The position numbers were made by a program, and so were the translations under genes. Positions 7,794-16,930 of a DNA stretch of 50,073 nt are shown here, piece by piece; the stretch's first letter is position 1, and every line of letters starts with the position of its first letter. Under the pieces are notes generated by a model. That model did not search any database. It had not been told where the DNA came from and saw nothing but the letters and a program-made list of their open reading frames with translations. The stretch is taken from contig JAKUQE010000001.1 of NCBI GenBank assembly GCA_022450395.1, positions 1-50,073 on the forward strand, in the 5' to 3' direction. The stretch is from Dehalococcoidia bacterium (lineage in GTDB: Bacteria > Chloroflexota > Dehalococcoidia > Lucifugimonadales > UBA3495).

Positions 7794-8618
7794 ATGGCTG
7801 ACAACACTCAGGAAACTTCGACTCCCGACTACACGATGGGATATGAAGACAGTGCTGTGGAGCGTCTCAGTCGATTTACTGCCGAGACAGACGCCGCTTA
7901 TCTGATGGCGCATCTGGAGCCAGGCATGCGGTTGCTTGATGTCGGTTGTGGTCCGGGCAACATCTCAGTTGGTCTCGCGAGTGCGGTGGCCCCCGGCGAA
8001 TTCCACGGAATCGACATGAAGGAGTCCCAGGTCGAGCTAGCGATAACGGCAGCCAACGATGGTGGACATTCCAACGCCCGCTTCCAAGTCGCCGATGCGT
8101 TATATCTCCCATTCCCGGACAACCACTTCGACGCGGTCCATTGTCACTCCTTCTTGATGCACGTCCCGGACACAATGGCTGTTCTTGCCGAGATCAAGCG
8201 CGTACTAAAAGAGGGAGGGGTTCTGGGGGCACGAGAGCCAATAGTCGAGAAATTCTTCATTGAGCCTGACATCGGCCACCTGAACAAATTCTGGGCAATA
8301 TTTTCGGCTGTGATGATTGCCAACGGCGGCCATACTGATATGGGTAAAGAGCTGCGAGCAAGATTCAGCGAAGCAGGATTCGTCAAAGTAGTAGCTACTG
8401 GGGCATTGGAAACTTGGGGTTCCCCTTCCGAGACGGCTACCTTAGCAGAGTACGTAGAGTACGTGATGAGAGGAACCGTCGATGACCAGGCGATCGCCCA
8501 TGGGATCACGACTAAGGATGAAATCGATGCGTTACAGGAAGCCATGGAGGTGTGGAAGGAAGATCCCGGCGCTTTCGCCGCTTTCTCCTGGGGTGAGTGC
8601 CTAGGCCGTAAACCTTAG
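7794..8618 (+). CDS. Class I SAM-dependent methyltransferase (UbiE/Methyltransf_11-like)
   Basis: About 274 aa from MADNTQETS (ATG 7794); in-frame ATGs at 7782 and 7701 are also possible and none has a clear ribosome site. Motif I is LLDVGCGPGNISVGLA, the acidic residue after strand 2 is in FHGIDMKESQ, and the motif-II region is VADALYLPFPDNHFDAVHCHSFLMHV, followed by EIKRVLKEGGVLGARE. This is a soluble small-molecule methyltransferase. The C-terminal 100 residues form a cap domain and do not reveal the substrate. It stands alone between divergent and convergent neighbours. Confidence 0.85.
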   Translation: MADNTQETSTPDYTMGYEDSAVERLSRFTAETDAAYLMAHLEPGMRLLDVGCGPGNISVGLASAVAPGEFHGIDMKESQVELAITAANDGGHSNARFQVADALYLPFPDNHFDAVHCHSFLMHVPDTMAVLAEIKRVLKEGGVLGAREPIVEKFFIEPDIGHLNKFWAIFSAVMIANGGHTDMGKELRARFSEAGFVKVVATGALETWGSPSETATLAEYVEYVMRGTVDDQAIAHGITTKDEIDALQEAMEVWKEDPGAFAAFSWGECLGRKP

Positions 8619-8685
8619 CCCTTTGTGCCTCGAATAAGTCGGGCTTTCTTGCGATCAGGCTCCGGGCGAGTAGGCCGGGAGGACT

Positions 8686-9069
8686 TTACTGCTGACCGCG
8701 AAGTTCAAAACTGCACTCTAGAGAGAACTGGCCTTCTCTGCCGCTCATATTCGTCAACTTGCATCTGATGGTCCCGGCAGCCTGGACATCCAAAATCACT
8801 TTTTCCGGCTCCGAGCCGCCGTCAACCGTTGTGCCGTAAAGGAATACCCACTCGCTGTCTTCCAGCCTAAAGAACTCCAACTTCTTTCGGGTAGATCTTC
8901 CACCTAACCCAGCAGGGTCCTCTAACCCATTCGTCGAAGTCTCAGGAAGCGATGTGGTAACGATTATCTTTCCTGGGCCGTTGGCCTGGACTACCTGCTC
9001 CAAATGGTCGCTCATCATGTCAGCGGCGCCAGGATCTGGGAATGGCAGCAGATATCCACTGACGCTCAT
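8686..9069 (-). CDS. Conserved-looking hypothetical protein (127 aa)
   Basis: ATG 9069 is 31 bp downstream of the stop of the molybdenum hydroxylase gene on the same strand, so the two are probably co-transcribed. The sequence is a compact, mostly beta pattern (KIIVTTSLPET, EWVFLYGTTVDGG, KVILDVQAAGTIRCKL, FSLECSFELRG) with no membrane segment or signal peptide. I do not recognise the family. A small beta-sandwich accessory or binding protein would fit, but that is only a structural guess. Confidence 0.55.
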   Translation of the reverse strand: MSVSGYLLPFPDPGAADMMSDHLEQVVQANGPGKIIVTTSLPETSTNGLEDPAGLGGRSTRKKLEFFRLEDSEWVFLYGTTVDGGSEPEKVILDVQAAGTIRCKLTNMSGREGQFSLECSFELRGQQ

Positions 9070-9100
9070 CTTAGGCCGCCTAATGGGAACAGTGGCGAGG

Positions 9101-11335
9101 TCACTTTTTATTCAGCGCGGCCAGCACTTTCTCCGACGTGATGGGCAGGTCTAGAATCCGAACCCCCACGGCGTCGAATATGGCGTTAGCGATTGCCGGC
9201 GCCACCGGTGGCAGGGGTTGCTCTCCGATGGTTTTCGCCCCAAAGGGGCCATTGCCCCCGGGGGAATCTACCAGAACCGTTACCAGTTCAGGTATGTCCT
9301 GGATATTTGGCGTCTTCACGTCGCCCATGCTGAGGGTCGAGATATGTCCTTCCTCGGACAGCAATTCCTCCATCAGGGCAAACCCCACCCCTTGGATCAC
9401 CGCCCCGTCGATCTGTCCTTGATGCGTGATCGGGTTGTGGATAGTTCCTACATCGTGAGCCGTCACGAATTTTCGCAGCTTTACCTCTCCGGTCTCCGGG
9501 TCTACGGTGACCTCGGCCACCTGGGCGCAGAAGCAAGTCACGTCCGGCTCTTTGGACTCCGTGGTCTTGGAGAATGAGATGTGCTCTCCGGTGGCGGCGA
9601 CGACTTTGGAGGCCAACTCCTGTATCGAAACTCCACGTTCAGCGTCGCCCTCAACGAAAACTCGGCCTCCCCGGAACTTGATCCGTTCTTCGGGCCAGCC
9701 GTAGAACTCGGCAGCCATGAGAGTGAGGTGGTTGCGGACACCTTCGGCGGCTCCCAGGGCAGCGCCGGTCCCGCCTACGCTGCTGCCGCTTCCAGACCCG
9801 CTGTCGGTGGGCCCGCCGTCCGTGTCCATCTGAACCGCCCTCACATCCTCCACCGGGATGCCCAAGTCCTCCGCCACGACCTGCCGGCCGACGGTGTGAA
9901 TACCCGTGCCCGTTTCCGGCACCAACGTGTGGTAGATTACTTGGGCATTCTCGTCCATCGTCACCTTCGCCGAGTAGACGCTTTGTCCCTGGGGGCGTTG
10001 GCCCAAGGATATGCCCCGCCCAACATATGGCCCTGGTTTTGGAGAACCCCAATCGGCAGCCTCGGCAACCGCCTTCAATGTCTCCTCTCCCCGCACGTTG
10101 TTGTAATGGGCTCCGGTAGCACACATCTGGCCATCACGAACCACATTCTTAAGCCGCAATTCGTACGGGTCTATGCCCATCTCCCGGGCAATCATGTCAG
10201 TATGAGATTCCACCGCGAACGCCACCTGGGGCTGTCCCGGCGCCCGATAGGAACCGCAGGGCACGTTGTTGGTGTAGATCATATAGCTGTCGATCTTAAA
10301 ATTAGGTATGTGGTACTGTCCCCCGGCAGCATCGCGGCTGCCTGCCAGACCGGGACGGCCTCTGAAGCCGCAGTATGCTCCCCCGTTGTACACTACCCGG
10401 CTTTCCCGCGCCACGAATGTTCCGTCGTTCTTTACGCCGGTCTTGATGGTGATCACGGACGGATGTCTTGGGTTGCCGGCCACCAGCTCTTCGATATAAC
10501 TCATAATCATCTTTACCGGCCGGCCGCTGCTCCGGGACAGGAAATAGGCCAACGGCACGTTCATCGCCGGGGACTTTCCACCAAAGTCGCCGCCGATACC
10601 ACATGGGTTGACTAGGATCTGGCCCTCGGATAATCCCAGCGCGTCAGCCAACTGTCTTCTCAAGGTGTAGGGAACTTTGTTGTTCGCCCAGACCTGGACA
10701 CGCCCGGCATCGTCGATGTCCACCACGCAAGAATAGGGTTCCATGTAACCTTGGTGTACCCATGTGGTGGAAAAGGTATGTTCGAAGATCTGGTCCGACT
10801 CACTGAATCCCTGTTCCATGTCCCCGCTGGACCATGTTGAATGGTTCACGATATTGCCCTGGGGCTGGACGGGACCCGAGGAACTCTCGAAAGTGGGCGA
10901 GCCGGCGTGCACCAGGGGCGCTCCGGGTTCCATGGCTTCAACAGGGTCGAATACAGCGGGCAGAGGCTCATATTCTACGTCGATCATTAGGAGGGCTTCT
11001 TCCGCTAGGTCGGGGTCGTCGGCTGCCACGGCCGCTACCTTCTCTCCCACGAATCGAACCTCATCCTCGGCTAGCAGCGGTACGTCGCGCACGCTCCTTC
11101 CGATCCGCATGCCCAGGGTGTCTTGACCCGTGATGACGGCGTGGACGCCCGGCATCGCCAGTGCCTTCGATGCGTCGATCTTGACTAATTTGGCGTGAGG
11201 AAAGGGACTTCTCAACACCTTGCCCCAGATCATTCCGGGCAACGTAACGTCGGCGGAGTATTGAAAATTGCCCGACACTTTATCGGGACCTTCCTGCCTG
11301 GTAACCGGTTTTCCCACGACTTCATATGTCGTCAT
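9101..11335 (-). CDS. Xanthine dehydrogenase-family molybdopterin-binding subunit
   Basis: 744 aa, normal family length, ATG 11335. The N-terminal a/b hammerhead is GPDKVSGNFQYSADVTLPGM; the first Mo domain has GGDFGGKSP and the substrate-loop motif GSYRAPGQPQ. The long loop SGSGSGSSVGGTG and the C-terminal KTIGEQPLPPVAPAIANAI give the cofactor contacts and the catalytic Glu. It hydroxylates aldehydes or heterocycles. No 2Fe-2S or FAD partner is adjacent, so it must borrow one, possibly the product of 5252-5722, or its partners lie elsewhere. A small unknown gene follows 31 bp downstream. Confidence 0.9.
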   Translation of the reverse strand: MTTYEVVGKPVTRQEGPDKVSGNFQYSADVTLPGMIWGKVLRSPFPHAKLVKIDASKALAMPGVHAVITGQDTLGMRIGRSVRDVPLLAEDEVRFVGEKVAAVAADDPDLAEEALLMIDVEYEPLPAVFDPVEAMEPGAPLVHAGSPTFESSSGPVQPQGNIVNHSTWSSGDMEQGFSESDQIFEHTFSTTWVHQGYMEPYSCVVDIDDAGRVQVWANNKVPYTLRRQLADALGLSEGQILVNPCGIGGDFGGKSPAMNVPLAYFLSRSSGRPVKMIMSYIEELVAGNPRHPSVITIKTGVKNDGTFVARESRVVYNGGAYCGFRGRPGLAGSRDAAGGQYHIPNFKIDSYMIYTNNVPCGSYRAPGQPQVAFAVESHTDMIAREMGIDPYELRLKNVVRDGQMCATGAHYNNVRGEETLKAVAEAADWGSPKPGPYVGRGISLGQRPQGQSVYSAKVTMDENAQVIYHTLVPETGTGIHTVGRQVVAEDLGIPVEDVRAVQMDTDGGPTDSGSGSGSSVGGTGAALGAAEGVRNHLTLMAAEFYGWPEERIKFRGGRVFVEGDAERGVSIQELASKVVAATGEHISFSKTTESKEPDVTCFCAQVAEVTVDPETGEVKLRKFVTAHDVGTIHNPITHQGQIDGAVIQGVGFALMEELLSEEGHISTLSMGDVKTPNIQDIPELVTVLVDSPGGNGPFGAKTIGEQPLPPVAPAIANAIFDAVGVRILDLPITSEKVLAALNKK

Positions 11336-11485
11336 CTCGCAACTTCCTCGCCATTGAGCTTTGCCCCAGTATAGCAGTAGGGGCCGAGGCCGTCACAATG
11401 CCCCCGGAGACGTGTTTGCCGCGGCGTCTTTCGGTGGGTATCATTGCTGTTGTCTAAGATAGGTTCCCCCGAGGAGAAGCAGGTA

Positions 11486-12160
11486 GTGGTAGAGAAAAAG
11501 GGTACAGCGTTGTTGATGGTCTTCGTTGACATCGACTCCGAGCACGACGCGGACTTTAACGCCTGGTATAACGATGAGCATATCGGTGATCTGCTGAAGT
11601 TCCCAGGTTTTTTGAACGCCGCCAGATATCAGGCACTGAAGGGCGGTCCCCGCTATTTGGCTATGTACGAACTGGAGTCGGTGGGAGCACTTCAATCCGA
11701 GGAATACTTGGATTTCCGCCGCAATCCTTCGGAGTGGACCCAACGAATCGCGCTTTCGACCAAGGGTCGTAACCTTTCCCGTATCGTCTGTACCCAGATC
11801 TATCCCAAAGAGAACGACTCCCACGTGCTGGGCCGGGGCATGGCTCCGGCCATCCAGGTAGGCCGGATGGAGGTCCCCGCGGAGATCGAGGCCAAGTACA
11901 ACGAGTATTACGACAATGTACGGACGCCGGCCAACTTGGAACTTTCAGGGTGCATCGCTGTCCGCCGTTACCACGCGGTGGAAGGTGGCCCCAAGTATAC
12001 GACGGTGTACGAATTTGAACATGAGACCGTGCCCGAGAGTCAGGCTTGGCGGACCCGTAGCGCCCAGGACGGGATGCACGATTACATCGGCGGCACCTAC
12101 GGCCACGCACCGGGGTCGCCTGGGGTCTACCGCCGCATATTTCCAAGTAGGACTTTCTAA
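11486..12160 (+). CDS. Two-domain dimeric alpha/beta-barrel (EthD/DUF4286-like) protein
   Basis: The sequence shows two similar halves. The first has FNAWYNDEHIGDLLKFPGF and GGPRYLAMYELES; the second has NEYYDNVRTPANLELSGC and GGPKYTTVYEFEHE. This ferredoxin-like repeat ending in 'GGPxYxxxYExE' is typical of EthD-like stress-response or monooxygenase-fold proteins that accompany degradation gene sets. I place the start at GTG 11486 because GAGGAG lies nine bases upstream; the ORF-track TTG at 11444 would add 14 unsupported residues. Divergent from the Mo hydroxylase gene at 11335. The enzyme activity is unknown. Confidence 0.65.
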   Translation: MVEKKGTALLMVFVDIDSEHDADFNAWYNDEHIGDLLKFPGFLNAARYQALKGGPRYLAMYELESVGALQSEEYLDFRRNPSEWTQRIALSTKGRNLSRIVCTQIYPKENDSHVLGRGMAPAIQVGRMEVPAEIEAKYNEYYDNVRTPANLELSGCIAVRRYHAVEGGPKYTTVYEFEHETVPESQAWRTRSAQDGMHDYIGGTYGHAPGSPGVYRRIFPSRTF

Positions 12161-12206
12161 AAAGGTGCAAACTAGTACATCATCCAGTTAACCGTGATGG
12201 ATGCAA

Positions 12207-12328
12207 CTCACCCCCATCCCTTCGTCCTTCCACCGAAGGATCAGGGCAGGCTCTAACCTTCCCCCGTCGAGGCGGAAGGGATTTGTCCTCGCCCCCGTTA
12301 CGAGGGAGAGTTAGAGAGGGAGGGCTGG
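12207..12328. repeat. Intergenic GC-rich dyad repeat
   Basis: A run of imperfect inverted repeats, including CCTTCCACCGAAGG, CCTTCCCCCGTCGAGGCGGAAGGG and CTCGCCCCCGTTACGAGGGAGAG. The text pattern 'ctctaaccttcccccgtcgaggcggaaggg' looks like a dispersed palindromic element of the kind found between genes in many genomes. Only one copy is present in this window, so repeat status is inferred. Confidence 0.45.
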
Positions 12329-12395
12329 TCCATGCATCAAAATCATCTAGAAACAGTACTAGGTCTAATAAATAATCTATGGAGGTAGTCAGCCC

Positions 12396-13295
12396 ATGAC
12401 GACTGTAGGGAGCGGAGAATACACCTACGAATTGATTGAAAGTTGGGCCAAGTTGCCCGCGGGTGAAACCTTTGGCATGGTGAGCGCCGTGGCAACCGAT
12501 TCTCAGGACCGGGTATACGCCTTTCAGCGAAAAGATCCGCCGATAGTGGTTTTTAACCGCGACGGTAGTTACGTGGGTTCATGGGGACTGGGCGCGATCA
12601 CCAATCCCCACGGAATATTCATCAAAGACGACATCGTTTACGTGACCGATCGCGAGGACTCGGTTTGCCTGCGGTTTACGTTGGACGGCAAGCCTTTGCA
12701 AGTCATTGGAGAGCGGGGCGTTCACTCGGACACCGGCTGCGAAGTGCCAGGCACATTGGTACCCAGGGCTGCCGGTCCCTTCAACTATCCGGCGGAGTTG
12801 GTGCCCTCGCCGTGGGGTGACATGTACGTGGCTGACGGATACCGGAACGCCCGGGTACACCGGTTCGCGGCCAACGGTCAACTCAAGGCGTCTTGGGGAG
12901 AACCCGGTAAAGGCGGCGCGAACCAGTTCCACTTGGTCCATAGCATGATGGTCGGCGCTGACGATCTGCTGTACGTCTGTGACCGGGAGAATAACCGCAT
13001 TCAGATCTTCGACCGGGATGGAGAATTCGTTGGAATGTGGACCGATCTGCTGAGACCGATGGACATCTCTCAGAGTCCGGATGGTGTCTTCTGTATCAGC
13101 GAAGGCGGCAACGACGCCCGTCAGGGTCACACCACCGACACCGACTCGCGGATCAGCCTGATGAATAAAGAAGGTACTCTGTTGGCCCGATGGATAATTC
13201 GAGGTGGCCACGGCAGTTGGATAGACGCCAACGGAGACATCTACGTGGGCGTGCCGGATGGTGTAGGAGTTGATAAGTTCGTGCGCCAAGGTTAA
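12396..13295 (+). CDS. NHL-repeat beta-propeller protein (SMP-30/peptidylglycine lyase-like)
   Basis: 299 aa, ATG 12396 with GGAGG eleven bases upstream. Repeated blades of about 45 residues end in the NHL pattern: DRVYAFQRKDPPIVVFNRDG, DIVYVTDREDSVCLRFTLDG, DMYVADGYRNARVHRFAANG, DLLYVCDRENNRIQIFDRDG. It has no signal peptide, so a cytoplasmic place is likely. Relatives include SMP-30 gluconolactonase-type hydrolases and peptidyl-alpha-hydroxyglycine lyases, and the 'ADGYRNARVHRF' blade resembles the latter. The true reaction is unknown. Confidence 0.75.
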   Translation: MTTVGSGEYTYELIESWAKLPAGETFGMVSAVATDSQDRVYAFQRKDPPIVVFNRDGSYVGSWGLGAITNPHGIFIKDDIVYVTDREDSVCLRFTLDGKPLQVIGERGVHSDTGCEVPGTLVPRAAGPFNYPAELVPSPWGDMYVADGYRNARVHRFAANGQLKASWGEPGKGGANQFHLVHSMMVGADDLLYVCDRENNRIQIFDRDGEFVGMWTDLLRPMDISQSPDGVFCISEGGNDARQGHTTDTDSRISLMNKEGTLLARWIIRGGHGSWIDANGDIYVGVPDGVGVDKFVRQG

Positions 13296-13339
13296 TCGAT
13301 CATAAATCAATATCGTAGACCGTTGAACGGATCAATCGC

Positions 13340-14497
13340 ATGAGCCAAACCCTATTGATCGAGGACCAGCAAAGCTGGGACCGCGCCGCTGTGGCGTTGG
13401 CGTCGGAGCCTTTGCTGGCCTTGGACACCGAATCCAACAGCTTGTACGCCTACCAAGAGCAGGTTTGCCTGATCCAGATCTCGGCTGGTGAGGACATTTT
13501 CCTGCTGGACCCATTGGCCGTCACCGACCTGTCCGCCTTGGGAAGTCTGTTGGCCAACCCTTCGATAACCATAGTTGCCCATGGCTCCGACTACGACGTG
13601 CGGTGCCTGCATCGGGACTACGGGTTTACGGTTAGGTCCCTTTTCGACACTGAGTTGGCGGCGAGATTCCTGGGGCTACCCAGGACGAACCTGTCCTCGG
13701 TGCTCGAGGGCATCCTGGGAGTGGGCATCCCCAAAAGCCGGGCTTTACAAACCTCGGATTGGGGCCGCCGGCCTTTGAGCCAACCAGCGATGGATTACGC
13801 GGCGGGTGACGTGCAGTACCTGCCGAAATTGGCCGGTGATCTGCAGGGGCGTCTGGCAACACTTCGGCGTCTGGATTGGGTTACGGAGGAATGTCAAAGG
13901 CTGGAACGGGTCCGCCAGTCGCCTCCCGATCCGCCGGAGACGGCGATGCTGCGCGTCAAGGGGAGCAGCCGGTTAGGCCCCCGTGACCTGGCGGTGCTTA
14001 AAGAGCTATTCCTCTTTCGGGAGGAGGAGGCGAGGCGGATGGACTGTCCGCCCTTCCGGGTGTTGACCAACGAGGCGTTGCTCACCCTGGCCGGCTCACC
14101 GGATCTGGACCTTCATCAGGTCCGCGGCCTACCCGGCGGGATAGCGAGACGTTCGGGAGGCCTGATCCGGGAAGCGATACAGCGAGGAAAATCCGGGCCT
14201 GAATTGCTTCGGCCGGCGCGGGCCAGGGACAATCCCTGGGGACCAGAATCTAATGCCAGGTTGCGATCGCTCAAAGGATGGAGGACGCGGCAGGGAGCTT
14301 CGCTGGACTTGGATCCGGCGTTGATCTGGCCCGCCGCCAGCCTGGAGCGTTTGGCCCTTCACTGGAATGGATCGGCTGCCCAATATCTAGACGGTGGAGC
14401 GCACGAGGTGCGTGATTGGCAACGCCGGGAGTTTTCTCAAGAACTCCAAACAGCCCTGGTTCAAGCCTATGAAGCGGAAGATGGCGGTTCGGCTTAA
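13340..14497 (+). CDS. rnd: Ribonuclease D-like 3'-5' exonuclease
   Basis: 385 aa. The N-terminal DEDDy exonuclease domain shows Exo I as LALDTES (D29, E31), Exo II as HGSDYD (D86) and Exo III as YAAGDVQYL (Y153, D157), all catalytic residues present. An HRDC region follows (LKELFLFREEEARRMDCPPFRVL, DLHQVRGLPGGIARRSGG) and then a less conserved tail. RNase D trims tRNA and other structured RNA 3' ends in the cytoplasm. The start ATG 13340 has no obvious ribosome site. It lies 44 bp after the NHL gene and could be read with it. Confidence 0.88.
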   Translation: MSQTLLIEDQQSWDRAAVALASEPLLALDTESNSLYAYQEQVCLIQISAGEDIFLLDPLAVTDLSALGSLLANPSITIVAHGSDYDVRCLHRDYGFTVRSLFDTELAARFLGLPRTNLSSVLEGILGVGIPKSRALQTSDWGRRPLSQPAMDYAAGDVQYLPKLAGDLQGRLATLRRLDWVTEECQRLERVRQSPPDPPETAMLRVKGSSRLGPRDLAVLKELFLFREEEARRMDCPPFRVLTNEALLTLAGSPDLDLHQVRGLPGGIARRSGGLIREAIQRGKSGPELLRPARARDNPWGPESNARLRSLKGWRTRQGASLDLDPALIWPAASLERLALHWNGSAAQYLDGGAHEVRDWQRREFSQELQTALVQAYEAEDGGSA

Positions 14498-14750
14498 TCC
14501 CCTGACTCACTTTCGCTCTGAGGCTGCTCAGCCGCCGAGGACGGTCATCCTCACGCGGGGCTGGCGCTCATTGCTGGCTTACTAAACCCAGATTAAAGAA
14601 TAGCTGTTTGTCCTCGGTATCTGTTTGCTTGATCTTTGGCAGATATCAGCGGACACAACTGATGTAGTGGAAGGGTGCGTTTGAGAGTTCGCAGAGAACG
14701 CTCTTTGAAATAATCCTGATCGGGCAACCGGCAAAGTAAGGTGGTATTTC
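14498..14750. other. Intergenic region without recognised content
   Basis: About 250 bp between the RNase D gene and the flavin monooxygenase gene. I see no gene and no convincing promoter. The AAGGTGG at its end is the likely ribosome site of the next gene. Confidence 0.4.
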
Positions 14751-15761
14751 ATGAAATTCGGAATCTACAGTTCCATCGCCAACCCGCCTCTCGGAGAGGA
14801 CCTGCCCAGATGCGTGGACGAAGTTATAGAAGAGGCACGCTTGGCCGAGCAAGCCGGATTCGACTCGTGCTTTTTTGGGGAACATCATCAGGACAGGGAT
14901 GGGTTCCTCCCGTCGCCGTTGATCGTATGTACCGCCGTGGCGGCTTCCACCACCACATTAAGGGTGGGCACATCGGTGATTCTGTTGCCTTTGCACGATC
15001 CCGTCCGCCTGGCCGAAGATGTGGTCACCTTGGACATCATCTCTAAGGGCCGGATCACCGTTGGGGTTGGCTTGGGCTACCAACCGGCCGATTTTCAGGC
15101 GTTCGGCATCACGATGTCGGACCGGGTAGAACTGTTTGAGGAAAAGATCGAGATTCTGCGCAACTGCTGGTCGGGCCAGGAATTCTCGTATGAAGGCAAA
15201 CACCACAGCATTAAAAACCTAAGGGTACGGCCGGACACGGTGCAAACACCCCATCCTCCCCTTTGGATCGGCGGAGGGGCGCCGGTGAGCGCGCGGCGAG
15301 CCGGTACTTTGGGGGACGCGTTTGTTTCCACGCCCAGCACCACGCTGCAAAACACTTGCCGGTTGATAGACCAGTACCGCCGGTCAGCCGAAGCCGCGGG
15401 CAAAAAGCCGGAAGTCGTCATCATGCGGGACGCCTGGGTGGCGGGCTCCAGAAAGGAAGCGGAAGAGGTTTACGGCCCTGAAGTTCTGGCGGCGTACCGG
15501 TACTATTGGCAGAATGGGCTATCCGAATTCAAGTCCATAAAAGATGAATCCGAATTGACCCTCGATCGAATCGCCAAAGACCGTTTGATCCTAGGTGACC
15601 CAGAAGAATGCCTGACTGAATTTCAAAGATGGCAGGAAGCGACCGGCGCCGAGACCTGTCTGCTGCGGCTGAGGCACGCCCATTCGGGAGGACCGTCCCA
15701 CGGCCAGATCATGAAAACCATAGACCTGATCGGAGATCGAATAATCCCGTATTGCGATTAA
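14751..15761 (+). CDS. Luciferase-like (LLM) flavin-dependent monooxygenase
   Basis: 336 aa. Bacterial-luciferase TIM-barrel family: reduced FMN or F420 plus O2 (or hydride transfer) on an unknown substrate. Family features are the start MKFGIYSSI, the catalytic-type FGEHHQDRDGFLPSP, the VILLPLHDPVRLAEDVVTLD helix, GRITVGVGLGYQP and PPLWIGGGA. AAGGTGG precedes ATG 14751. Two more LLM genes lie at 22298 and 40850 with clearly different sequences, so this is not a recent copy. It ends at the shared hairpin at 15821. Confidence 0.88.
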   Translation: MKFGIYSSIANPPLGEDLPRCVDEVIEEARLAEQAGFDSCFFGEHHQDRDGFLPSPLIVCTAVAASTTTLRVGTSVILLPLHDPVRLAEDVVTLDIISKGRITVGVGLGYQPADFQAFGITMSDRVELFEEKIEILRNCWSGQEFSYEGKHHSIKNLRVRPDTVQTPHPPLWIGGGAPVSARRAGTLGDAFVSTPSTTLQNTCRLIDQYRRSAEAAGKKPEVVIMRDAWVAGSRKEAEEVYGPEVLAAYRYYWQNGLSEFKSIKDESELTLDRIAKDRLILGDPEECLTEFQRWQEATGAETCLLRLRHAHSGGPSHGQIMKTIDLIGDRIIPYCD

Positions 15762-15820
15762 TGGGACAGATGGGAGTCTCGGCGGAATGCTACGGCTCTC
15801 AGCCGCGGAACAGGCATGGC

Positions 15821-15846
15821 AGAAGCCCCGGTTTACCGGGGCTTCT
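15821..15846. terminator. Bidirectional terminator-like hairpin between convergent genes
   Basis: Perfect 11-bp stem AGAAGCCCCGG (15821-15831) and CCGGGGCTTCT (15836-15846) with a TTTA loop. It lies between the plus-strand LLM gene and the 3' end of the long minus-strand gene block, so it probably ends both. No long T run follows. Confidence 0.7.
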
Positions 15847-15921
15847 GTCTATCATGCTGCCTAGAGTATGGTTCGTCTGCCCTAGACGCGGGTTTGGGAC
15901 TGTTGGTGGTTGTCGGGGTCT

Positions 15922-16872
15922 TTAACTGATCTGCTTGGCGATGAAATCCGTAACCACCTTTACAAACTCATCTACCTCCGAGCCTGCCTCCCTAGCCCAG
16001 CCGTGGCCCTTTCCTTGGAAGGGTACTAGGTGGGCCTTGCCCCCGGAGCCGTTGTAGGCGGCGACAAATCTCTCGGACGCTTCGATCGGCATTACGTCGT
16101 CTTCCGTTCCGTGCATGACCAATGCCGGGGGTAATGTCAGCTTCTCCCCCCGGTTGATGATATTCAAGGGAGTGGATTCGTGCATCGCTTCGTCGCCCTG
16201 GAAGAACATGTGATGCTTTTCCAGCAACTCTGTTTTGCCTGCGGCCTTGGCGATCTCGTACCTGAGGTACGGTTCAATGACCGGCCAACATGAGATCATC
16301 CAGGCCAATCTGGCGTCGTCCGGGGACGAACCTTCCAGGGGAAGGGCCGAATATCTGGGATCATCGATGCGCATGGCGGCCAGGGGGAGGGTGTGTCCGC
16401 CGCTTGAGTAGCCGATCCCGCCCACTGCATCCGAGTCACCGTTGAAATCGCCGGCATGGGCTTTGACCCAACGGACGCCATAATGAATGTCCTGGATCTG
16501 TATGGGGTATGGAAAGCCGGCCCCCACCCGCTGGCCGATGGAAGCCACAACCAGTCCGGTGGCGGCCAATGGCTTGCTGGTGGATGCGTAATCGGTGTGG
16601 TCTTTGTCGGTCCAGGCCCCACCATGGATGCTCAAAAGCATGGGGAAAGGGCCAGGGCCTTCGGGCTGGTAGATCCGGACCTGACGGGTTACGCCGCCGA
16701 CGTTGAGGTACTCCAGGTCATGTTCTCGTACTTCGTAGGAAGCCGAAGGGTCGTACCTATATGCCTTTTTGGCAGTCAAAGGGCTATCTCCTCGTAAGAT
16801 CTGTACTTCCCGGATCAATCTGGTTTCCCGAATCTGTGCCGCATCGGGTTGACGCAAACCATAAGACGGCAT
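15922..16872 (-). CDS. Alpha/beta hydrolase (HSL/BD-FAE-like esterase)
   Basis: 316 aa, ATG 16872. Oxyanion motif SIHGGAWTD, nucleophile elbow GIGYSSGGH, acid in VMHGTEDDVMP and catalytic His in GKGHGWARE form a complete serine-hydrolase triad. The first 60 residues form an N-terminal arm without signal peptide, so the protein is cytoplasmic. It is the last gene of the minus-strand block, 58 bp after the VOC gene, and probably hydrolyses an ester or lactone product of the oxidative steps upstream. The substrate is inferred only from context. Confidence 0.85.
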   Translation of the reverse strand: MPSYGLRQPDAAQIRETRLIREVQILRGDSPLTAKKAYRYDPSASYEVREHDLEYLNVGGVTRQVRIYQPEGPGPFPMLLSIHGGAWTDKDHTDYASTSKPLAATGLVVASIGQRVGAGFPYPIQIQDIHYGVRWVKAHAGDFNGDSDAVGGIGYSSGGHTLPLAAMRIDDPRYSALPLEGSSPDDARLAWMISCWPVIEPYLRYEIAKAAGKTELLEKHHMFFQGDEAMHESTPLNIINRGEKLTLPPALVMHGTEDDVMPIEASERFVAAYNGSGGKAHLVPFQGKGHGWAREAGSEVDEFVKVVTDFIAKQIS

Positions 16873-16930
16873 CTTGAGTGCGTCGATCTCAATAAAAGGC
16901 CGGAATCACTTCCTTAAATCCACGCAACTA

